64,000 nt of DNA from Caballeronia calidae (GCF_900044055.2 NZ_FCOX02000006.1:62001-126000), one strand, 5' to 3'. Numbered from the stretch's first letter, positions 1 through 9,144 are shown. The notes: generated from the letters alone by a model not told the origin. A program made the numbers and translations.

Positions 1-1
1 G

Positions 2-412
2 GCGCATCCGGGCGCCGTCGCGGTCGAGCTCGGTTTCGACGAGGCGCTGTCGCATTCGATCATCGCGGGCAGCGATATCGTGATGGTGCCGTCGCGCTTC
101 GAGCCGTGCGGCCTCACGCAGCTCTACGCGCTCGCGTACGGCTCGCCGCCGCTCGTGCATCGCGTGGGCGGTCTGGCCGACACCGTCGTCGATTCGTCGC
201 TCGAAAATCTCGCCGACGACCTCGCGACCGGCTTCGTCTTCGATACCTTCGATCGCGCGGGCATCGTCGGCGCGATCCGGCGGGCCTTCGCGCTCAAGGC
301 GCGGCGCACGGAATGGAAAGCCGTCGTCAAGCGCGCGATGGGCCGGAACTTCGGCTGGGAAGCGGCCGCGCTCAAGTACGCGGAGGTGTATCAGGGGCTG
401 CCCGGCGCGTGA
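2..412 (+). CDS. glgA: Glycogen synthase, C-terminal part (cut by window start)
   Basis: This is the last 136 residues of a GT5 glycogen synthase, which transfers glucose from ADP-glucose to growing alpha-1,4-glucan. The visible part holds the hallmark SRFEPCGLTQLYALAYG segment followed by VGGLADTV, the nucleotide-sugar binding loop of the C-terminal Rossmann domain. The reading frame is open to the first base, so the true start lies upstream. A short-chain dehydrogenase follows after 57 bases on the same strand. Family assignment is secure; whether the whole gene is intact cannot be seen. Confidence 0.9.
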   Translation, partial: AHPGAVAVELGFDEALSHSIIAGSDIVMVPSRFEPCGLTQLYALAYGSPPLVHRVGGLADTVVDSSLENLADDLATGFVFDTFDRAGIVGAIRRAFALKARRTEWKAVVKRAMGRNFGWEAAALKYAEVYQGLPGA

Positions 413-469
413 GATCCGGCGGGCGCGCATCTTGCGACGCGCACGGGGAAACCTCACACGAGAACGGAC

Positions 470-1270
470 ATGCACGAACCCCTCGCAGGGCAGATCGCGC
501 TCGTGACGGGCGCGAGCTCGGGCATCGGCTCGGGCGTCGCGACGGCGCTGGCCGATGCGGGCGCGCACGTCGCCATCAACTATCACTCGCATGCGCAACC
601 CGCCGAAAAGCTCGCCGCCGCGATCACCGCGAAAGGCGGCGAGGCGTTCGCCGTCGGCGCGGATGTGTCCGACGAAACGCAGGTCGACGCGATGTTCGAT
701 GCCGTCGTGAAGCGCTACGGCACCGTCGATATCGTCGTCGCGAATTCGGGTTTGCAGAAGGACGCGAAGTTCACCGCGCTCACGCTCGCGGACTGGAAGA
801 CCGTCATCGAAACGAATCTGACCGGGCAATTTCAGACGGCGCAGCGCGCGGTGCGCGAGTTCGAGCGGCGCGGCATGCGCGGCGTGTCGAAGGCGCTCGG
901 CAAGATCCTCTGCATGAGTTCGGTGCACGAAGTCATTCCGTGGGCGGGACACGTGAACTACGCTGCGTCGAAGGGCGGCATCCAGATGATGATGAAGACG
1001 ATCGCGCAGGAAGTCGCGCCGCTGCGCATCCGCGTGAACGGCATCGCGCCCGGCGCGATCCGCACGCCGATCAACAGGGATACATGGGACACGCAGGAGA
1101 AGCTCGACAAGCTGCTGACGCTGGTTCCCTATGGACGCGTCGGAGAGGTCGAGGATATCGGCCGCGCGGCGGTGTGGCTCGCGTCGGACGATAGCGATTA
1201 CGTCGTCGGCACGACGCTTTTCGTCGATGGCGGCATGACGCTCTATCCGGGATTCGCGGACAACGGCTGA
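470..1270 (+). CDS. SDR-family oxidoreductase (glucose 1-dehydrogenase-like)
   Basis: A 266-residue classical short-chain dehydrogenase, cytosolic and NAD(P)-dependent. The cofactor loop TGASSGIG is at residues 13-20 and the catalytic YAASK has Tyr164 and Lys168. The usual NAG motif reads NSG. It ends in a typical SDR tail with VDGGM. Length is normal for the family. It lies between glgA and a flavoprotein disulfide reductase on the same strand, so a sugar substrate is plausible, but SDR substrates cannot be read from sequence. The ATG at 470 follows a weak purine-rich stretch. Confidence 0.85.
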   Translation: MHEPLAGQIALVTGASSGIGSGVATALADAGAHVAINYHSHAQPAEKLAAAITAKGGEAFAVGADVSDETQVDAMFDAVVKRYGTVDIVVANSGLQKDAKFTALTLADWKTVIETNLTGQFQTAQRAVREFERRGMRGVSKALGKILCMSSVHEVIPWAGHVNYAASKGGIQMMMKTIAQEVAPLRIRVNGIAPGAIRTPINRDTWDTQEKLDKLLTLVPYGRVGEVEDIGRAAVWLASDDSDYVVGTTLFVDGGMTLYPGFADNG

Positions 1271-1304
1271 TCCCGCGCGCAACACGAATCGAACGGGAAA
1301 CGGG

Positions 1305-2741
1305 ATGAACGACATCAAGGTGGACGTCGCCGTGATCGGCGCGGGCACCGCGGGCATGGCCGCGTTTCGCGCGGCGCGGATCGCGGGCGTGAGCGCGGTG
1401 CTCATCGAAAGCGGCGAGCTCGGCACGACCTGCGCGCGCGTCGGCTGCATGCCGTCGAAGCTGCTGCTCGCGGCGGCCAACGGCCTGCACGATGCCCAGG
1501 CGCTCGCGCCGCGCGGCATCGAAGGCACGCATGCGCTCGAAGCGGACTACGCGCATGTGCTCGACTATGTGCGGCGCGAACGCGACTACTTCGTCAAGGG
1601 CGTGCTCGACGAAATGGAAGCGCTTCCCGGCGGCATGCTGCTGCGCGGACAGACGCGCTTCGAAACGGCGACGCGGCTCATCGTCGGCGACGCTGCGCGC
1701 GTCGAGGCGAAAAGCATCGTGATCGCGACGGGCGCGGCGCCTGTCGTGCCCGACGAGCTCAAGGTGTTCGGCGACAAGCTCATCACGAGCGACGATCTCT
1801 TCGAACTGCGCACGCTGCCGAAGCGCGTCGCGGTGTTCGGCGCGGGGCCGATCGCGCTGGAACTCGGGCAGGCGCTCGCGCGGCTCGGTGTCGAAGTCTT
1901 CATGTTCGGCAAGGGCGGCCACGTCGCGGCGCTCACCGACACGCCCGTGCGCGACACGCTCGCCGCCGCGCTCGCCGACGAGTTCTACTTCGATCCCGAC
2001 GCGAAGTTCGAAGGGATGTCGCTTGAAAATGGCCAGCCGACGCTGCGTTTCACGTCGCCGGACGGACGCGCGCATGTCGAGCGCTTCGATCTCGTGCTCG
2101 CCGCGACGGGCCGCGCGCCGAACCTGAAGCCGCTCGCGCTCGAACATGCCGGCATCGAACTGAACAAAAAGGGTGTGCCGCTATTCGACGAAGCCACGAT
2201 GCAGTGCGGCAAAAGTGCGATTTTCATCGCGGGCGATTGCGACGGCACGCGCCCGTGGCTTCATGACGCGGCCGATGAAGGCAAGCTCGCCGGCGACAAC
2301 GCGGCGCGCTTCCCCGACGTGCGGGCGATCAGGCGCAAAGTGCCGTTTTCCATCGTGTTCAGCGAGCCGCAGGCGGTGAGCGTCGGCGCATCGTACGACG
2401 ATCTCGACAAGCAGATGACGGTGACCGGCGAAGTGAGTTTCGAGAATCAGGGCCGAAGTCGCGTGATGCGTCAGAATCGCGGCCTGCTGCATGTCTACGC
2501 CGATGCCAAAACCGGCAAGCTGCGCGGCGCCCAAGGCTGCGGCCCGGCGATGGAGCACATCGGGCATCTGCTCGCCTGGGCATTGCAACTCGAGCTCACG
2601 CTGGACGAAGCGCTCAAGCTGCCCTTCTATCATCCGGTGGTCGAAGAAGGCTTGCGCAGCGCGCTGAAGGACGCGGACAGAAAGTGCTACGAGGAACGGT
2701 CCGAAACGCCGCCCGCGCTGCCGAGCGCGGCAGGATGCTAA
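1305..2741 (+). CDS. Pyridine nucleotide-disulfide oxidoreductase (dihydrolipoamide dehydrogenase-like)
   Basis: A 478-residue FAD flavoprotein of the disulfide reductase family. The N-terminal FAD loop is GAGTAG near residue 11. The redox disulfide is GTTCARVGCMPSK (Cys43 and Cys48) and the C-terminal catalytic pair is His443-Pro444 in FYHPVVEE. The NAD(P) loop GAGPIALE lies in the middle domain. The intervening residues ARV differ from the common CLNVGC of pyruvate-dehydrogenase E3. No E2 or E1 gene is nearby, so it may be a stand-alone reductase rather than a complex subunit. The gene begins 34 bases after the SDR and ends in a strong terminator. Confidence 0.85.
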   Translation: MNDIKVDVAVIGAGTAGMAAFRAARIAGVSAVLIESGELGTTCARVGCMPSKLLLAAANGLHDAQALAPRGIEGTHALEADYAHVLDYVRRERDYFVKGVLDEMEALPGGMLLRGQTRFETATRLIVGDAARVEAKSIVIATGAAPVVPDELKVFGDKLITSDDLFELRTLPKRVAVFGAGPIALELGQALARLGVEVFMFGKGGHVAALTDTPVRDTLAAALADEFYFDPDAKFEGMSLENGQPTLRFTSPDGRAHVERFDLVLAATGRAPNLKPLALEHAGIELNKKGVPLFDEATMQCGKSAIFIAGDCDGTRPWLHDAADEGKLAGDNAARFPDVRAIRRKVPFSIVFSEPQAVSVGASYDDLDKQMTVTGEVSFENQGRSRVMRQNRGLLHVYADAKTGKLRGAQGCGPAMEHIGHLLAWALQLELTLDEALKLPFYHPVVEEGLRSALKDADRKCYEERSETPPALPSAAGC

Positions 2742-2750
2742 AAAAGAAAA

Positions 2751-2780
2751 ACGCCGGTTGCGGGCAACCGGCGTTTCGTC
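2751..2780 (+). terminator. Rho-independent terminator after the disulfide reductase
   Basis: A perfect 10-base stem (ACGCCGGTTG with CAACCGGCGT) closes a CGGG loop at 2751-2774 and is followed by TTCGTCTT. It starts ten bases after the stop codon, and the A-rich upstream arm may also serve the opposite strand. Confidence 0.8.
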
Positions 2781-2810
2781 TTCCGAATCAAACAAGGCTT
2801 TCGCTACGAC

Positions 2811-3167
2811 TTAGCTTCCGCTCAAGCCATATTGCAGCGCGAGGTCGAAGCCCAGCACCACCATCGAGCAGAAAAGCCCGAGCAAAAGATTGGCCAGCCG
2901 ATGGCCGACATCCTTGTGCTTCGTCAGAACGGCACCCGCGAGGAACGCGACTTCCACGATGATTTGCATACAGAACACGGCAATCATCAACGCGAACTCA
3001 TAACCCATCGAGTTGAAGTTCATGAAGTTGAAGCCGTTCACCGCGACCCAGGAACCCACTCGCCAAGCTTCGTATGCCAATAGCAGCAACGGGAAGAAAT
3101 AGCTGGCTACATAAGTCGGCACCGTGGCGTGCCGCAATTCCATATTTAAGTGACGTGTTACTTGCAT
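2811..3167 (-). CDS. Small integral membrane protein of unknown function
   Basis: A 118-residue protein with about three hydrophobic spans: residues 20-45, 55-80 and 90-112. The last two carry FALMIAVFCMQIIVEVAFL and LLLGLFCSMVVLGFDLAL. I chose the ATG at 3167 because GAGGAG sits just upstream; a longer frame reaching 3398 has no such signal and an unlikely N-terminus. I do not recognise a family. Codon use is less G/C-rich than in the neighbouring genes, which hints at transfer or relaxed selection. It converges with the disulfide reductase gene. Confidence 0.65.
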   Translation of the reverse strand: MQVTRHLNMELRHATVPTYVASYFFPLLLLAYEAWRVGSWVAVNGFNFMNFNSMGYEFALMIAVFCMQIIVEVAFLAGAVLTKHKDVGHRLANLLLGLFCSMVVLGFDLALQYGLSGS

Positions 3168-3389
3168 CGCGTACTCCTCATCTGAGTGCCCGAAAACGAC
3201 GGGCGTTCTACCTGCACCGTGGCGCAACCGGAGCGTTCTGAGTGAACGGCAGACGGGCGTCGTGCTTTCAGAATAGGACAATTTTCGGGAAAGCGAATCA
3301 TCGTATTCCCGATGGTCTTTATCAGAGATGGAGTACACGCACGGTATTGTGCAGCGCAACTGAATAAAGCAGTTATATCCGGCCCTTGA

Positions 3390-3415
3390 ATTCGGCACGC
3401 GCGTGCGTGCCGAAT
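3390..3415 (-). terminator. Hairpin downstream of mmsB
   Basis: A perfect 11-base inverted repeat (ATTCGGCACGC with GCGTGCCGAAT) has a 4-base loop and lies 30 bases beyond the mmsB stop codon on the transcribed strand. There is no clear T-run after it, so termination would be weak or factor-assisted. Confidence 0.4.
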
Positions 3416-3445
3416 CAATCCCTTATTTGATTTATTTCGCGGATT

Positions 3446-4330
3446 TCAGTTCTTCGCGTACAGCTTGATAATGCCCGAAAAATCGAGTCCGCCGAGTCCT
3501 TGCTGGCTCATCGACTGATACAACTGTTGTGCCAGCGCGCCCATGAAAACCGGTTGCTTCGCGCCGCGTGCCGCATCGACGGCGAGGCCGAGATCCTTCA
3601 GCATCAGATCCGCGCCGAAGCCGCCCGAATAGCCGCGCGAAGCAGGCGCCGTTTCGACGATTCCCGGATAGGGATTACACGTATCCGAGCTCCAGCAACG
3701 TCCCGTCGATGTATTGACGATGCTCGCGAGTTTCGTCGGATCGATGCCGAGCGTTTCGCCCAGCTTCATCGCCTCCGCGACGCCGATCATGGAAATCCCG
3801 AGCAGCAGGTTGTTGCAGATCTTCGCGATCTGCCCCGTTCCGGTTTCGCCGCAGCGCACCATATTCTTGCCCATGCCGGACAAGACCGGACGCAATGTCT
3901 CGAAGAGCGCTTCGTCGGCGCCGACCATGAAAGTCAGCGTGCCCGCCTGCGCGCCGACGACACCGCCCGACACCGGCGCATCCGCGAACGGATTGCCCTG
4001 CTTCGCCGCCGCTTCGGCGATGAGCTTCGCCGTCGCCGGGTCGATCGTGCTGCTGTCGACGAGCGGCACGCCCTTCGCGACACCGGCGAGCACGCCGTCA
4101 TCGTTCAGATAGACTGCCTTCACATGCTGCGCCGCAGGAAGCATCGTGATGACGACTTCCGCGCCTTCGGCAGCCGCGCGCGGCGAGGCGGCAAGCGTCG
4201 CGCCCGCCGCTTTCGCCGCTTCGAGCGCGGCGGGCACGAGATCGAACGCGGTGACCGCGTGCCCCGCTTTCAGCAGGTTCGCGGCCATCGGGCCGCCCAT
4301 GTGGCCGAGACCAATAAAGCCGATACGCAT
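3446..4330 (-). CDS. mmsB: 3-hydroxyisobutyrate dehydrogenase
   Basis: A 294-residue enzyme that oxidises 3-hydroxyisobutyrate to methylmalonate semialdehyde with NAD in valine degradation. The dinucleotide loop GLGHMG is at residues 7-12, the substrate loop SGGVVGAQAGT at about 121-131, and the catalytic Lys170 sits in QIAKICNN. Length is that of the family. It lies 13 bases downstream of mmsA on the same strand, and the ATG at 4330 follows AAAGGAGAA, so the two genes form an operon. The product of this enzyme is the substrate of MmsA. Confidence 0.95.
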   Translation of the reverse strand: MRIGFIGLGHMGGPMAANLLKAGHAVTAFDLVPAALEAAKAAGATLAASPRAAAEGAEVVITMLPAAQHVKAVYLNDDGVLAGVAKGVPLVDSSTIDPATAKLIAEAAAKQGNPFADAPVSGGVVGAQAGTLTFMVGADEALFETLRPVLSGMGKNMVRCGETGTGQIAKICNNLLLGISMIGVAEAMKLGETLGIDPTKLASIVNTSTGRCWSSDTCNPYPGIVETAPASRGYSGGFGADLMLKDLGLAVDAARGAKQPVFMGALAQQLYQSMSQQGLGGLDFSGIIKLYAKN

Positions 4331-4343
4331 CTCGTTCTCCTTT

Positions 4344-5876
4344 TCAGCGCAGCGCGATGGTCGTGTTGACGCCGTCGTTCACGGTGGCGTCGTCGAACCA
4401 GCGCGCGGTCACGGTCTTCGTCTGGGTGTAGAACTGCACGACCTGCTTGCCGTACGGCCCGAGATCGCCGAGCTTCGAGCCGCGCGAGCCCGTGAAGCTG
4501 AACGCCGGCACCGGCACCGGAATCGGAATGTTGATGCCCACCTGGCCGATGTCGATCTCGCTCTGGAACTTGCGCGCCGCCGCGCCGCTCTGCGTGAAGA
4601 GGCCGACGCCGTTGCCCATCGGATTGCGGTTGACGAGCGCGATGGCATCGTCGAGCGTGTCCGCTTCGACCACACACAGCACCGGGCCGAAGATTTCGGT
4701 CTTGTAGATCGACATGTCCGTATCGACCTTCGTGAAGATCGTCGGGCCGATGAAGTTGCCGCTCTCGTAGCCCTTCACGTCGACATCGCGGCCGTCGAGC
4801 GCGAGGGTCGCGCCCTCTTCCACGCCCTTCCCGATCAGCCCGAGGATGCGCTCCTTCGCCGCCTTCGACACGACCGGCCCCACATCCGTATTCGGCTCCG
4901 TGCCGCCGTTGACCTTGAGCGTCTTCGCTTTCTCGACCAGTTCAGGCACCCAATCCTTCGACGCCCCGACGAACACCGCCACCGATGTCGCCATGCAGCG
5001 CTGACCCGCCGCGCCGAAGCCCGCGCCCGCGAGCGCGTTGAGCGTCTGCTCCTTGTTGGCGTCGGGGAGCACGACGGCGTGATTCTTCGCGCCCATCATC
5101 GATTGCACGCGCTTGCCGTGCTGGCTCGCGAGGTTGTAGACGTGCGTGCCGACGGCCGTCGAGCCGACGAACGAAATCGCCTTGATATCGGGATGCGTGC
5201 AGATGGCATCGACGACTTCCTTGCCGCCGTGCACGACATTGAGCACGCCCGCCGGAATGCCCGCTTCGAGCGCAAGCTCGACGAGCTCCATCGTCGAAAG
5301 CGGGTCCTGTTCCGATGGCTTGAGCACGAACGTATTGCCGCAGACGATGGCCATCGGGAACATCCATAGCGGGATCATCGCGGGAAAGTTGAACGGCGTG
5401 ATGCCCGCGCAGACGCCGATCGGCTGACGCAGCGTGTACGTATCCACACCGCCCGCGACGTTCTCCGAGAATTCCCCTTGCTGCAGCGTGCTGATCGAGC
5501 ACGCGTGCTCGACGACTTCGAGGCCGCGGAAGATGTCGCCCTCGGCATCGGCGAGCGTCTTGCCCTGCTCGGCGGTCAAGGTTTGCGCGATGCGCTTCTG
5601 GTTCTGGCGCACGAGATCCTGGAACCTGAGCATCAGGCGCATGCGCGTGCCGAGCGGCGTCGTGCGCCAGGTCTGAAACGCCTTGTGCGCCGCGGCAACG
5701 GCGGCGTTCACTTCATCCATCGTCGCGAAGGGCACGCGGCCGACCACTTCCTGCGTCGCCGGATTGACGATGTCCCGCCACTCGGTCGTCTTCGAATCGA
5801 CGAACTGGCCGTCGATGAGCAGCTTGGCCGTACGGACGGACGCACTCTGCGCCGGATGTTCAGCAGCGATATTCAC
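4344..5876 (-). CDS. mmsA: CoA-acylating methylmalonate-semialdehyde dehydrogenase
   Basis: A 510-residue aldehyde dehydrogenase that converts methylmalonate semialdehyde, NAD and CoA to propionyl-CoA in valine catabolism. The catalytic Cys294 is in the GQRCMATSVAV segment typical of the CoA-acylating subgroup, and ITPFNFPAMIPLW marks the NAD domain. Translation starts at a GTG (5876) behind AAGGAGTGACTC. It is first gene of the mmsA-mmsB operon and is divergent from a LysR gene that probably controls it. Confidence 0.95.
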   Translation of the reverse strand: MNIAAEHPAQSASVRTAKLLIDGQFVDSKTTEWRDIVNPATQEVVGRVPFATMDEVNAAVAAAHKAFQTWRTTPLGTRMRLMLRFQDLVRQNQKRIAQTLTAEQGKTLADAEGDIFRGLEVVEHACSISTLQQGEFSENVAGGVDTYTLRQPIGVCAGITPFNFPAMIPLWMFPMAIVCGNTFVLKPSEQDPLSTMELVELALEAGIPAGVLNVVHGGKEVVDAICTHPDIKAISFVGSTAVGTHVYNLASQHGKRVQSMMGAKNHAVVLPDANKEQTLNALAGAGFGAAGQRCMATSVAVFVGASKDWVPELVEKAKTLKVNGGTEPNTDVGPVVSKAAKERILGLIGKGVEEGATLALDGRDVDVKGYESGNFIGPTIFTKVDTDMSIYKTEIFGPVLCVVEADTLDDAIALVNRNPMGNGVGLFTQSGAAARKFQSEIDIGQVGINIPIPVPVPAFSFTGSRGSKLGDLGPYGKQVVQFYTQTKTVTARWFDDATVNDGVNTTIALR

Positions 5877-6025
5877 GAGTCACTCCTTGATTGGAAAGAT
5901 GCAACGTGCGGAAGGGATGGGAAGCGAAGACGCGCTGCAAACGCCTGTTGCGGCGCCGAGGAAAAGGCATGGCGTCTCCGTTTATAAGAAATCGGCCTGC
6001 GGCTTGGCAGGCTCGTTTCCTTGAG

Positions 6026-6058
6026 TATAGTTATGCAAAAGTCCATCATGGCACTATA
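6026..6058. promoter_or_regulatory. Candidate LysR operator between mmsA and lysR
   Basis: Between the divergent mmsA and lysR starts, TATAGT (6026-6031) is mirrored by ACTATA (6053-6058) across 21 bases, and the stretch is A/T-rich against its surroundings. The position fits a LysR site overlapping the regulator promoter; TATAAA at 6055 could be its -10 box. The assignment rests on position and symmetry only. Confidence 0.35.
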
Positions 6059-6074
6059 AAAATACCCGATCGAT

Positions 6075-7046
6075 ATGCAAAAACAGGCCATGCAAAACAC
6101 CGGCAAGCTCGACCTCGCCCGGCTCAACTGGGACGATCTGCGCTTTTTCCTCGAAGTCGCCCGGACGCAGCGCGCGAGCGGCGCGGCCAAGCGCCTGGGC
6201 GTCGATTACACGACGGTCGCGCGGCGCGTGCGCGCGCTCGAGGACGCGCTCGGCACGCTCCTGTTCGACAAGTCGCGCAGCGGCGGATTCATTCTGACCG
6301 CCGAGGGCCAGCGCCTGCTCGGCTTCGTCGATTCGATCGAGACGACGGTGCAGTCCGCGACCGAGCAGATCGCCAACACGGGACACGCGCTGTCGGGGCA
6401 CGTGCGCGTCGGCTCGACGGAAGGCTTCGGCTGCTTCTTTCTCGCGCCGCAGCTCGCGCGTTTTCAGGACGCGCATCCGAACATTTCCATCGACCTGCTG
6501 CCGGTGCCGCACTTCGTGAGCCTCTCGAAGCGCGAGGCGGATATCGCGGTGACGCTGGAGCGGCCCGAGCAGGGTCAGTATGTCTACACGAAGCTCTGCG
6601 ATTACCGGCTGAAGCTCTATGCGACCGCCGACTATCTGGAAACGCACGAGCCGATCCGCACGACCGACGACCTGCGCCGTCATCGCTTCGCAAGCTATAT
6701 CGACGACCTCGCGTTCAGCTACGAGCTGTTGTATCTGGAACGCGCGGTGCCGGGCGCGGAGTCGCGCTGGCGCAGTACGAGCGCGATCGCGCAGTACTTC
6801 GCGGCGCTGCAGGGCCGCGCGCTCGCGATTCTGCCGTGCTTCATGACCTCGCCCGATCCGCGCTTCGTGCCGGTGCTGCCCGACGAGATCGTCGTGACGC
6901 GCGCCTTCTATCTGTCATGCCGCGAGGATCTGCGCAAACTGAAGCGCATCACGGCCGTCTGGGACTATCTGCGCGCGGCGGCCGAGGCGAACCGCGCCTT
7001 TTTGATGGGAGACGGCACCCACATGGCGTGGGTCGACGTCAAGTGA
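6075..7046 (+). CDS. LysR-family transcriptional regulator (probably of mmsAB)
   Basis: A 323-residue LysR-type regulator. The N-terminal winged helix-turn-helix spans about residues 15-75 (LRFFLEVARTQRASGAAKRL, then TTVARRVRALE), followed by a periplasmic-binding-like effector domain. It is divergent from mmsA, the usual arrangement for a LysR activator of the adjacent operon, so an intermediate of valine degradation is a plausible ligand. The ATG at 6075 is used; a second in-frame ATG at 6090 is possible. The roughly 290 bases after it hold no gene that I can see. Confidence 0.88.
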   Translation: MQKQAMQNTGKLDLARLNWDDLRFFLEVARTQRASGAAKRLGVDYTTVARRVRALEDALGTLLFDKSRSGGFILTAEGQRLLGFVDSIETTVQSATEQIANTGHALSGHVRVGSTEGFGCFFLAPQLARFQDAHPNISIDLLPVPHFVSLSKREADIAVTLERPEQGQYVYTKLCDYRLKLYATADYLETHEPIRTTDDLRRHRFASYIDDLAFSYELLYLERAVPGAESRWRSTSAIAQYFAALQGRALAILPCFMTSPDPRFVPVLPDEIVVTRAFYLSCREDLRKLKRITAVWDYLRAAAEANRAFLMGDGTHMAWVDVK

Positions 7047-7338
7047 TCCTGAAAGATCGAAGTAATTTGACAGCGAAAGCGCGGCAAACGTGCTAGCGAA
7101 TCCACGCCCGCGCCCCGCGACAAAATTTGACTCGATAAGATCATGTAATTTTGCTTCGATATCCTGCTGAAAACACGAACGGCGCGCAAAGGGTACGGCA
7201 TAATCGCCGCCCAGTTTCCTCGTTTGCCGTGGAGAGCGCGGCACACTGCATCCCCGTGATTTATTTTAGTTTTTTCCTTGCCGGCCTTTCGGGCCGCCCC
7301 GCGCGCTGATGGCTTTCGTCATCTGGTCACGGCGGACC

Positions 7339-8289
7339 ATGTCCCACCAGCGCATCCGCTTCGTCGAGGCGCGCACGGCGCGCACGATCGCCATCGTCGG
7401 CGCGATCACGCTGCTGATCGCCGCGCTCGCGCTCGGCATCGCGATCGGCACCGTGTTCGCGCGCAGCCATCTCGGCGAGGAGCAGGCGCTGATGTCGCGC
7501 CGCTCCTATGAAATCGAAGAGCTCGGCCGTATCAACGCCTCGCTGATCGAGCTCACGCCGCGCGTCGAGGGGCTGTCCGCGAAAGTCAACGAGCTGCACG
7601 ACTTCGACGAACATCTGAAGGCCGCGCACGGCACGAACGGGCCATCCGGCGTGCACGACGTGCCGCCGCTGCCCGACAGCGAAGAGCCCGCGGCGCCGCT
7701 CGACGGCGCCGGCGGCCCGGCGCTGCCGCCCCGCCTGTGCGATGTCGAGCGCGCCAACGGCGGTTCGTCGCGCCAACGCCTGAAGAGCACGCAGCGCATC
7801 ATCGATTGCCTGAACGATCAGGTGTCGCAATTGGAGACGCAGACGCTCGCCCACTATGCGTCGTACATGGCGTTTCCCGGCCGCAATCCGGCGCCGGCGG
7901 CGCGCAGCGGCTCGCCTTACGGCAATCGGTACGATCCGTTCACCGGTCATCTGAGCTTTCATCCCGGACTCGATCTCGTGGCGCCCACCGGCACGCCTAT
8001 CCTCGCCAGCGCGGGCGGACGCGTCGTGCAGGCCGGGGAGCGCAGCGGCTACGGCAATGCGGTCGACATCCGTCACAGCAATGGCATGGTGACGCGCTAC
8101 GGACATGCGTCGCGCCTCCTCGTGCGGACCGGCGACTACGTGATGCCCGGGCAGGAGATCGCGGAGGTCGGGTCGACCGGACGCTCCACCGGCCCGCATT
8201 TGCACTTCGAAGTGATCGTCGACGGTGCGCAGCTCAATCCCACTCCTTATCTCGCGCTCTTCAAGCGCAAGCCGAATGCGCAAAGCTGA
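7339..8289 (+). CDS. M23-family peptidoglycan metallopeptidase with N-terminal anchor
   Basis: A 316-residue LytM/M23 endopeptidase. One transmembrane anchor lies at about residues 13-38, then a charged spacer, then the peptidase domain with zinc-binding motifs FHPGLDLVAP and GPHLHFEV. It should cut peptide cross-links in periplasmic murein. I prefer the ATG at 7339 because it puts basic residues directly before the membrane span; an upstream ATG at 7309 would add ten residues. It overlaps the next gene by 14 bases and is in line with a bactofilin gene, a pairing linked to cell-shape control in other proteobacteria. Confidence 0.9.
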   Translation: MSHQRIRFVEARTARTIAIVGAITLLIAALALGIAIGTVFARSHLGEEQALMSRRSYEIEELGRINASLIELTPRVEGLSAKVNELHDFDEHLKAAHGTNGPSGVHDVPPLPDSEEPAAPLDGAGGPALPPRLCDVERANGGSSRQRLKSTQRIIDCLNDQVSQLETQTLAHYASYMAFPGRNPAPAARSGSPYGNRYDPFTGHLSFHPGLDLVAPTGTPILASAGGRVVQAGERSGYGNAVDIRHSNGMVTRYGHASRLLVRTGDYVMPGQEIAEVGSTGRSTGPHLHFEVIVDGAQLNPTPYLALFKRKPNAQS

Positions 8290-8641
8290 TTCGAAGCGGC
8301 GGTCGCTGCAACTCACTCGCCAGTCCTATTCGCTCACGCCCAAGCGCGGCGCGAGCCTCTGGCTGGGCTCGATCGCGGCCGTGTGCGCCATCGCCGCGCT
8401 CGGCGCCGCGGGCCTCGCGCTCAAGCGCTCGCACGAAGACGTGCGCAAGCTCGACACGCTCTGCGCGCCGCCCGTCTCCGAGCAGAAGCTGCGCGAGCAG
8501 CTCGCCCACGCGCAGCTCGCGCTCGACCAGGAAGCGGCCAGCCGCGCGGCCCTCACGCAGCGCGTCACCGACAGCGCCGCCGAAATCCAGCGCCTGCAAA
8601 CCGATCTCGCCTTTCTCAAGAAACAGCACAAACCCGATTGA
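8276..8641 (+). CDS. Small single-span membrane protein with coiled-coil tail
   Basis: A 121-residue protein: a basic N-terminus, one hydrophobic span (about residues 29-50, LGSIAAVCAIAALGAAGLAL), then a heptad-rich region (about 70-118) likely to form a coiled coil. Its ATG at 8276 lies within the end of the M23 gene, so the two are translationally coupled. A longer frame upstream overlaps the M23 gene and is unlikely. The location between an M23 peptidase and a bactofilin suggests an accessory or adaptor role, which is inference. Confidence 0.75.
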   Translation: MRKADSKRRSLQLTRQSYSLTPKRGASLWLGSIAAVCAIAALGAAGLALKRSHEDVRKLDTLCAPPVSEQKLREQLAHAQLALDQEAASRAALTQRVTDSAAEIQRLQTDLAFLKKQHKPD

Positions 8642-8701
8642 GCAGCGTGTGCTTCACGCTCTCGCTTCGCGCAACCCTTCACCGCATCACAAGGATTCGA
8701 C

Positions 8702-9136
8702 ATGTTCTCATCGAAGAAAGACCCCCATAGCGTCAAGCTCGCCAAGCTCGCGACGCTCGTCGCGCATAACGTTCACATCTCGGGCGATCTCGAGTTCAGC
8801 GAAGGCCTGCGCATGGACGGCCAGGTCACAGGCAACGTGGCGGGCCGCCCCGGCGAAGAGACGCTGCTCGTCGTGAGCGATCAGGGCGCGATTCGCGGCA
8901 ACGTGAGCGCCTACGACGTCATCATCAACGGCTGCGTCACGGGCGATGTGACCGTCGGGCACTTCGTCGAACTCCAGTCCAACGCGCGTGTGCTGGGCAA
9001 CATCTACTATCAGCAATTGCGCATGGATATCGGCGCGACGGTGGAGGGCAAACTCACCAAGATCGATTCGCAGTCCGCGCATGTCCCGTCGCTGCCGGCG
9101 CCGCCGGAATATGGCGTCGACTACGTCACGAACTGA
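8702..9136 (+). CDS. Bactofilin (polymer-forming cytoskeletal protein)
   Basis: A 144-residue bactofilin. The core from about residue 20 to 120 is the repetitive right-handed beta-helix pattern with regularly spaced small and hydrophobic residues (for example GDLEFSEGLRMDGQVTGNV and VIINGCVTGDVTVG). Short polar ends flank it, as is usual. These proteins self-assemble into filaments and place murein enzymes. An AAGGATT ribosome site precedes the ATG. It follows the M23 peptidase and small membrane gene, so the three may act as one shape module. Confidence 0.92.
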   Translation: MFSSKKDPHSVKLAKLATLVAHNVHISGDLEFSEGLRMDGQVTGNVAGRPGEETLLVVSDQGAIRGNVSAYDVIINGCVTGDVTVGHFVELQSNARVLGNIYYQQLRMDIGATVEGKLTKIDSQSAHVPSLPAPPEYGVDYVTN

Positions 9137-9144
9137 CCGCGGGC

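Noticed and set aside
106..1194. Long open frame across glgA end and the SDR gene
   Set aside because: Arginine-rich shadow of two real genes in another frame, a usual result of high G/C.
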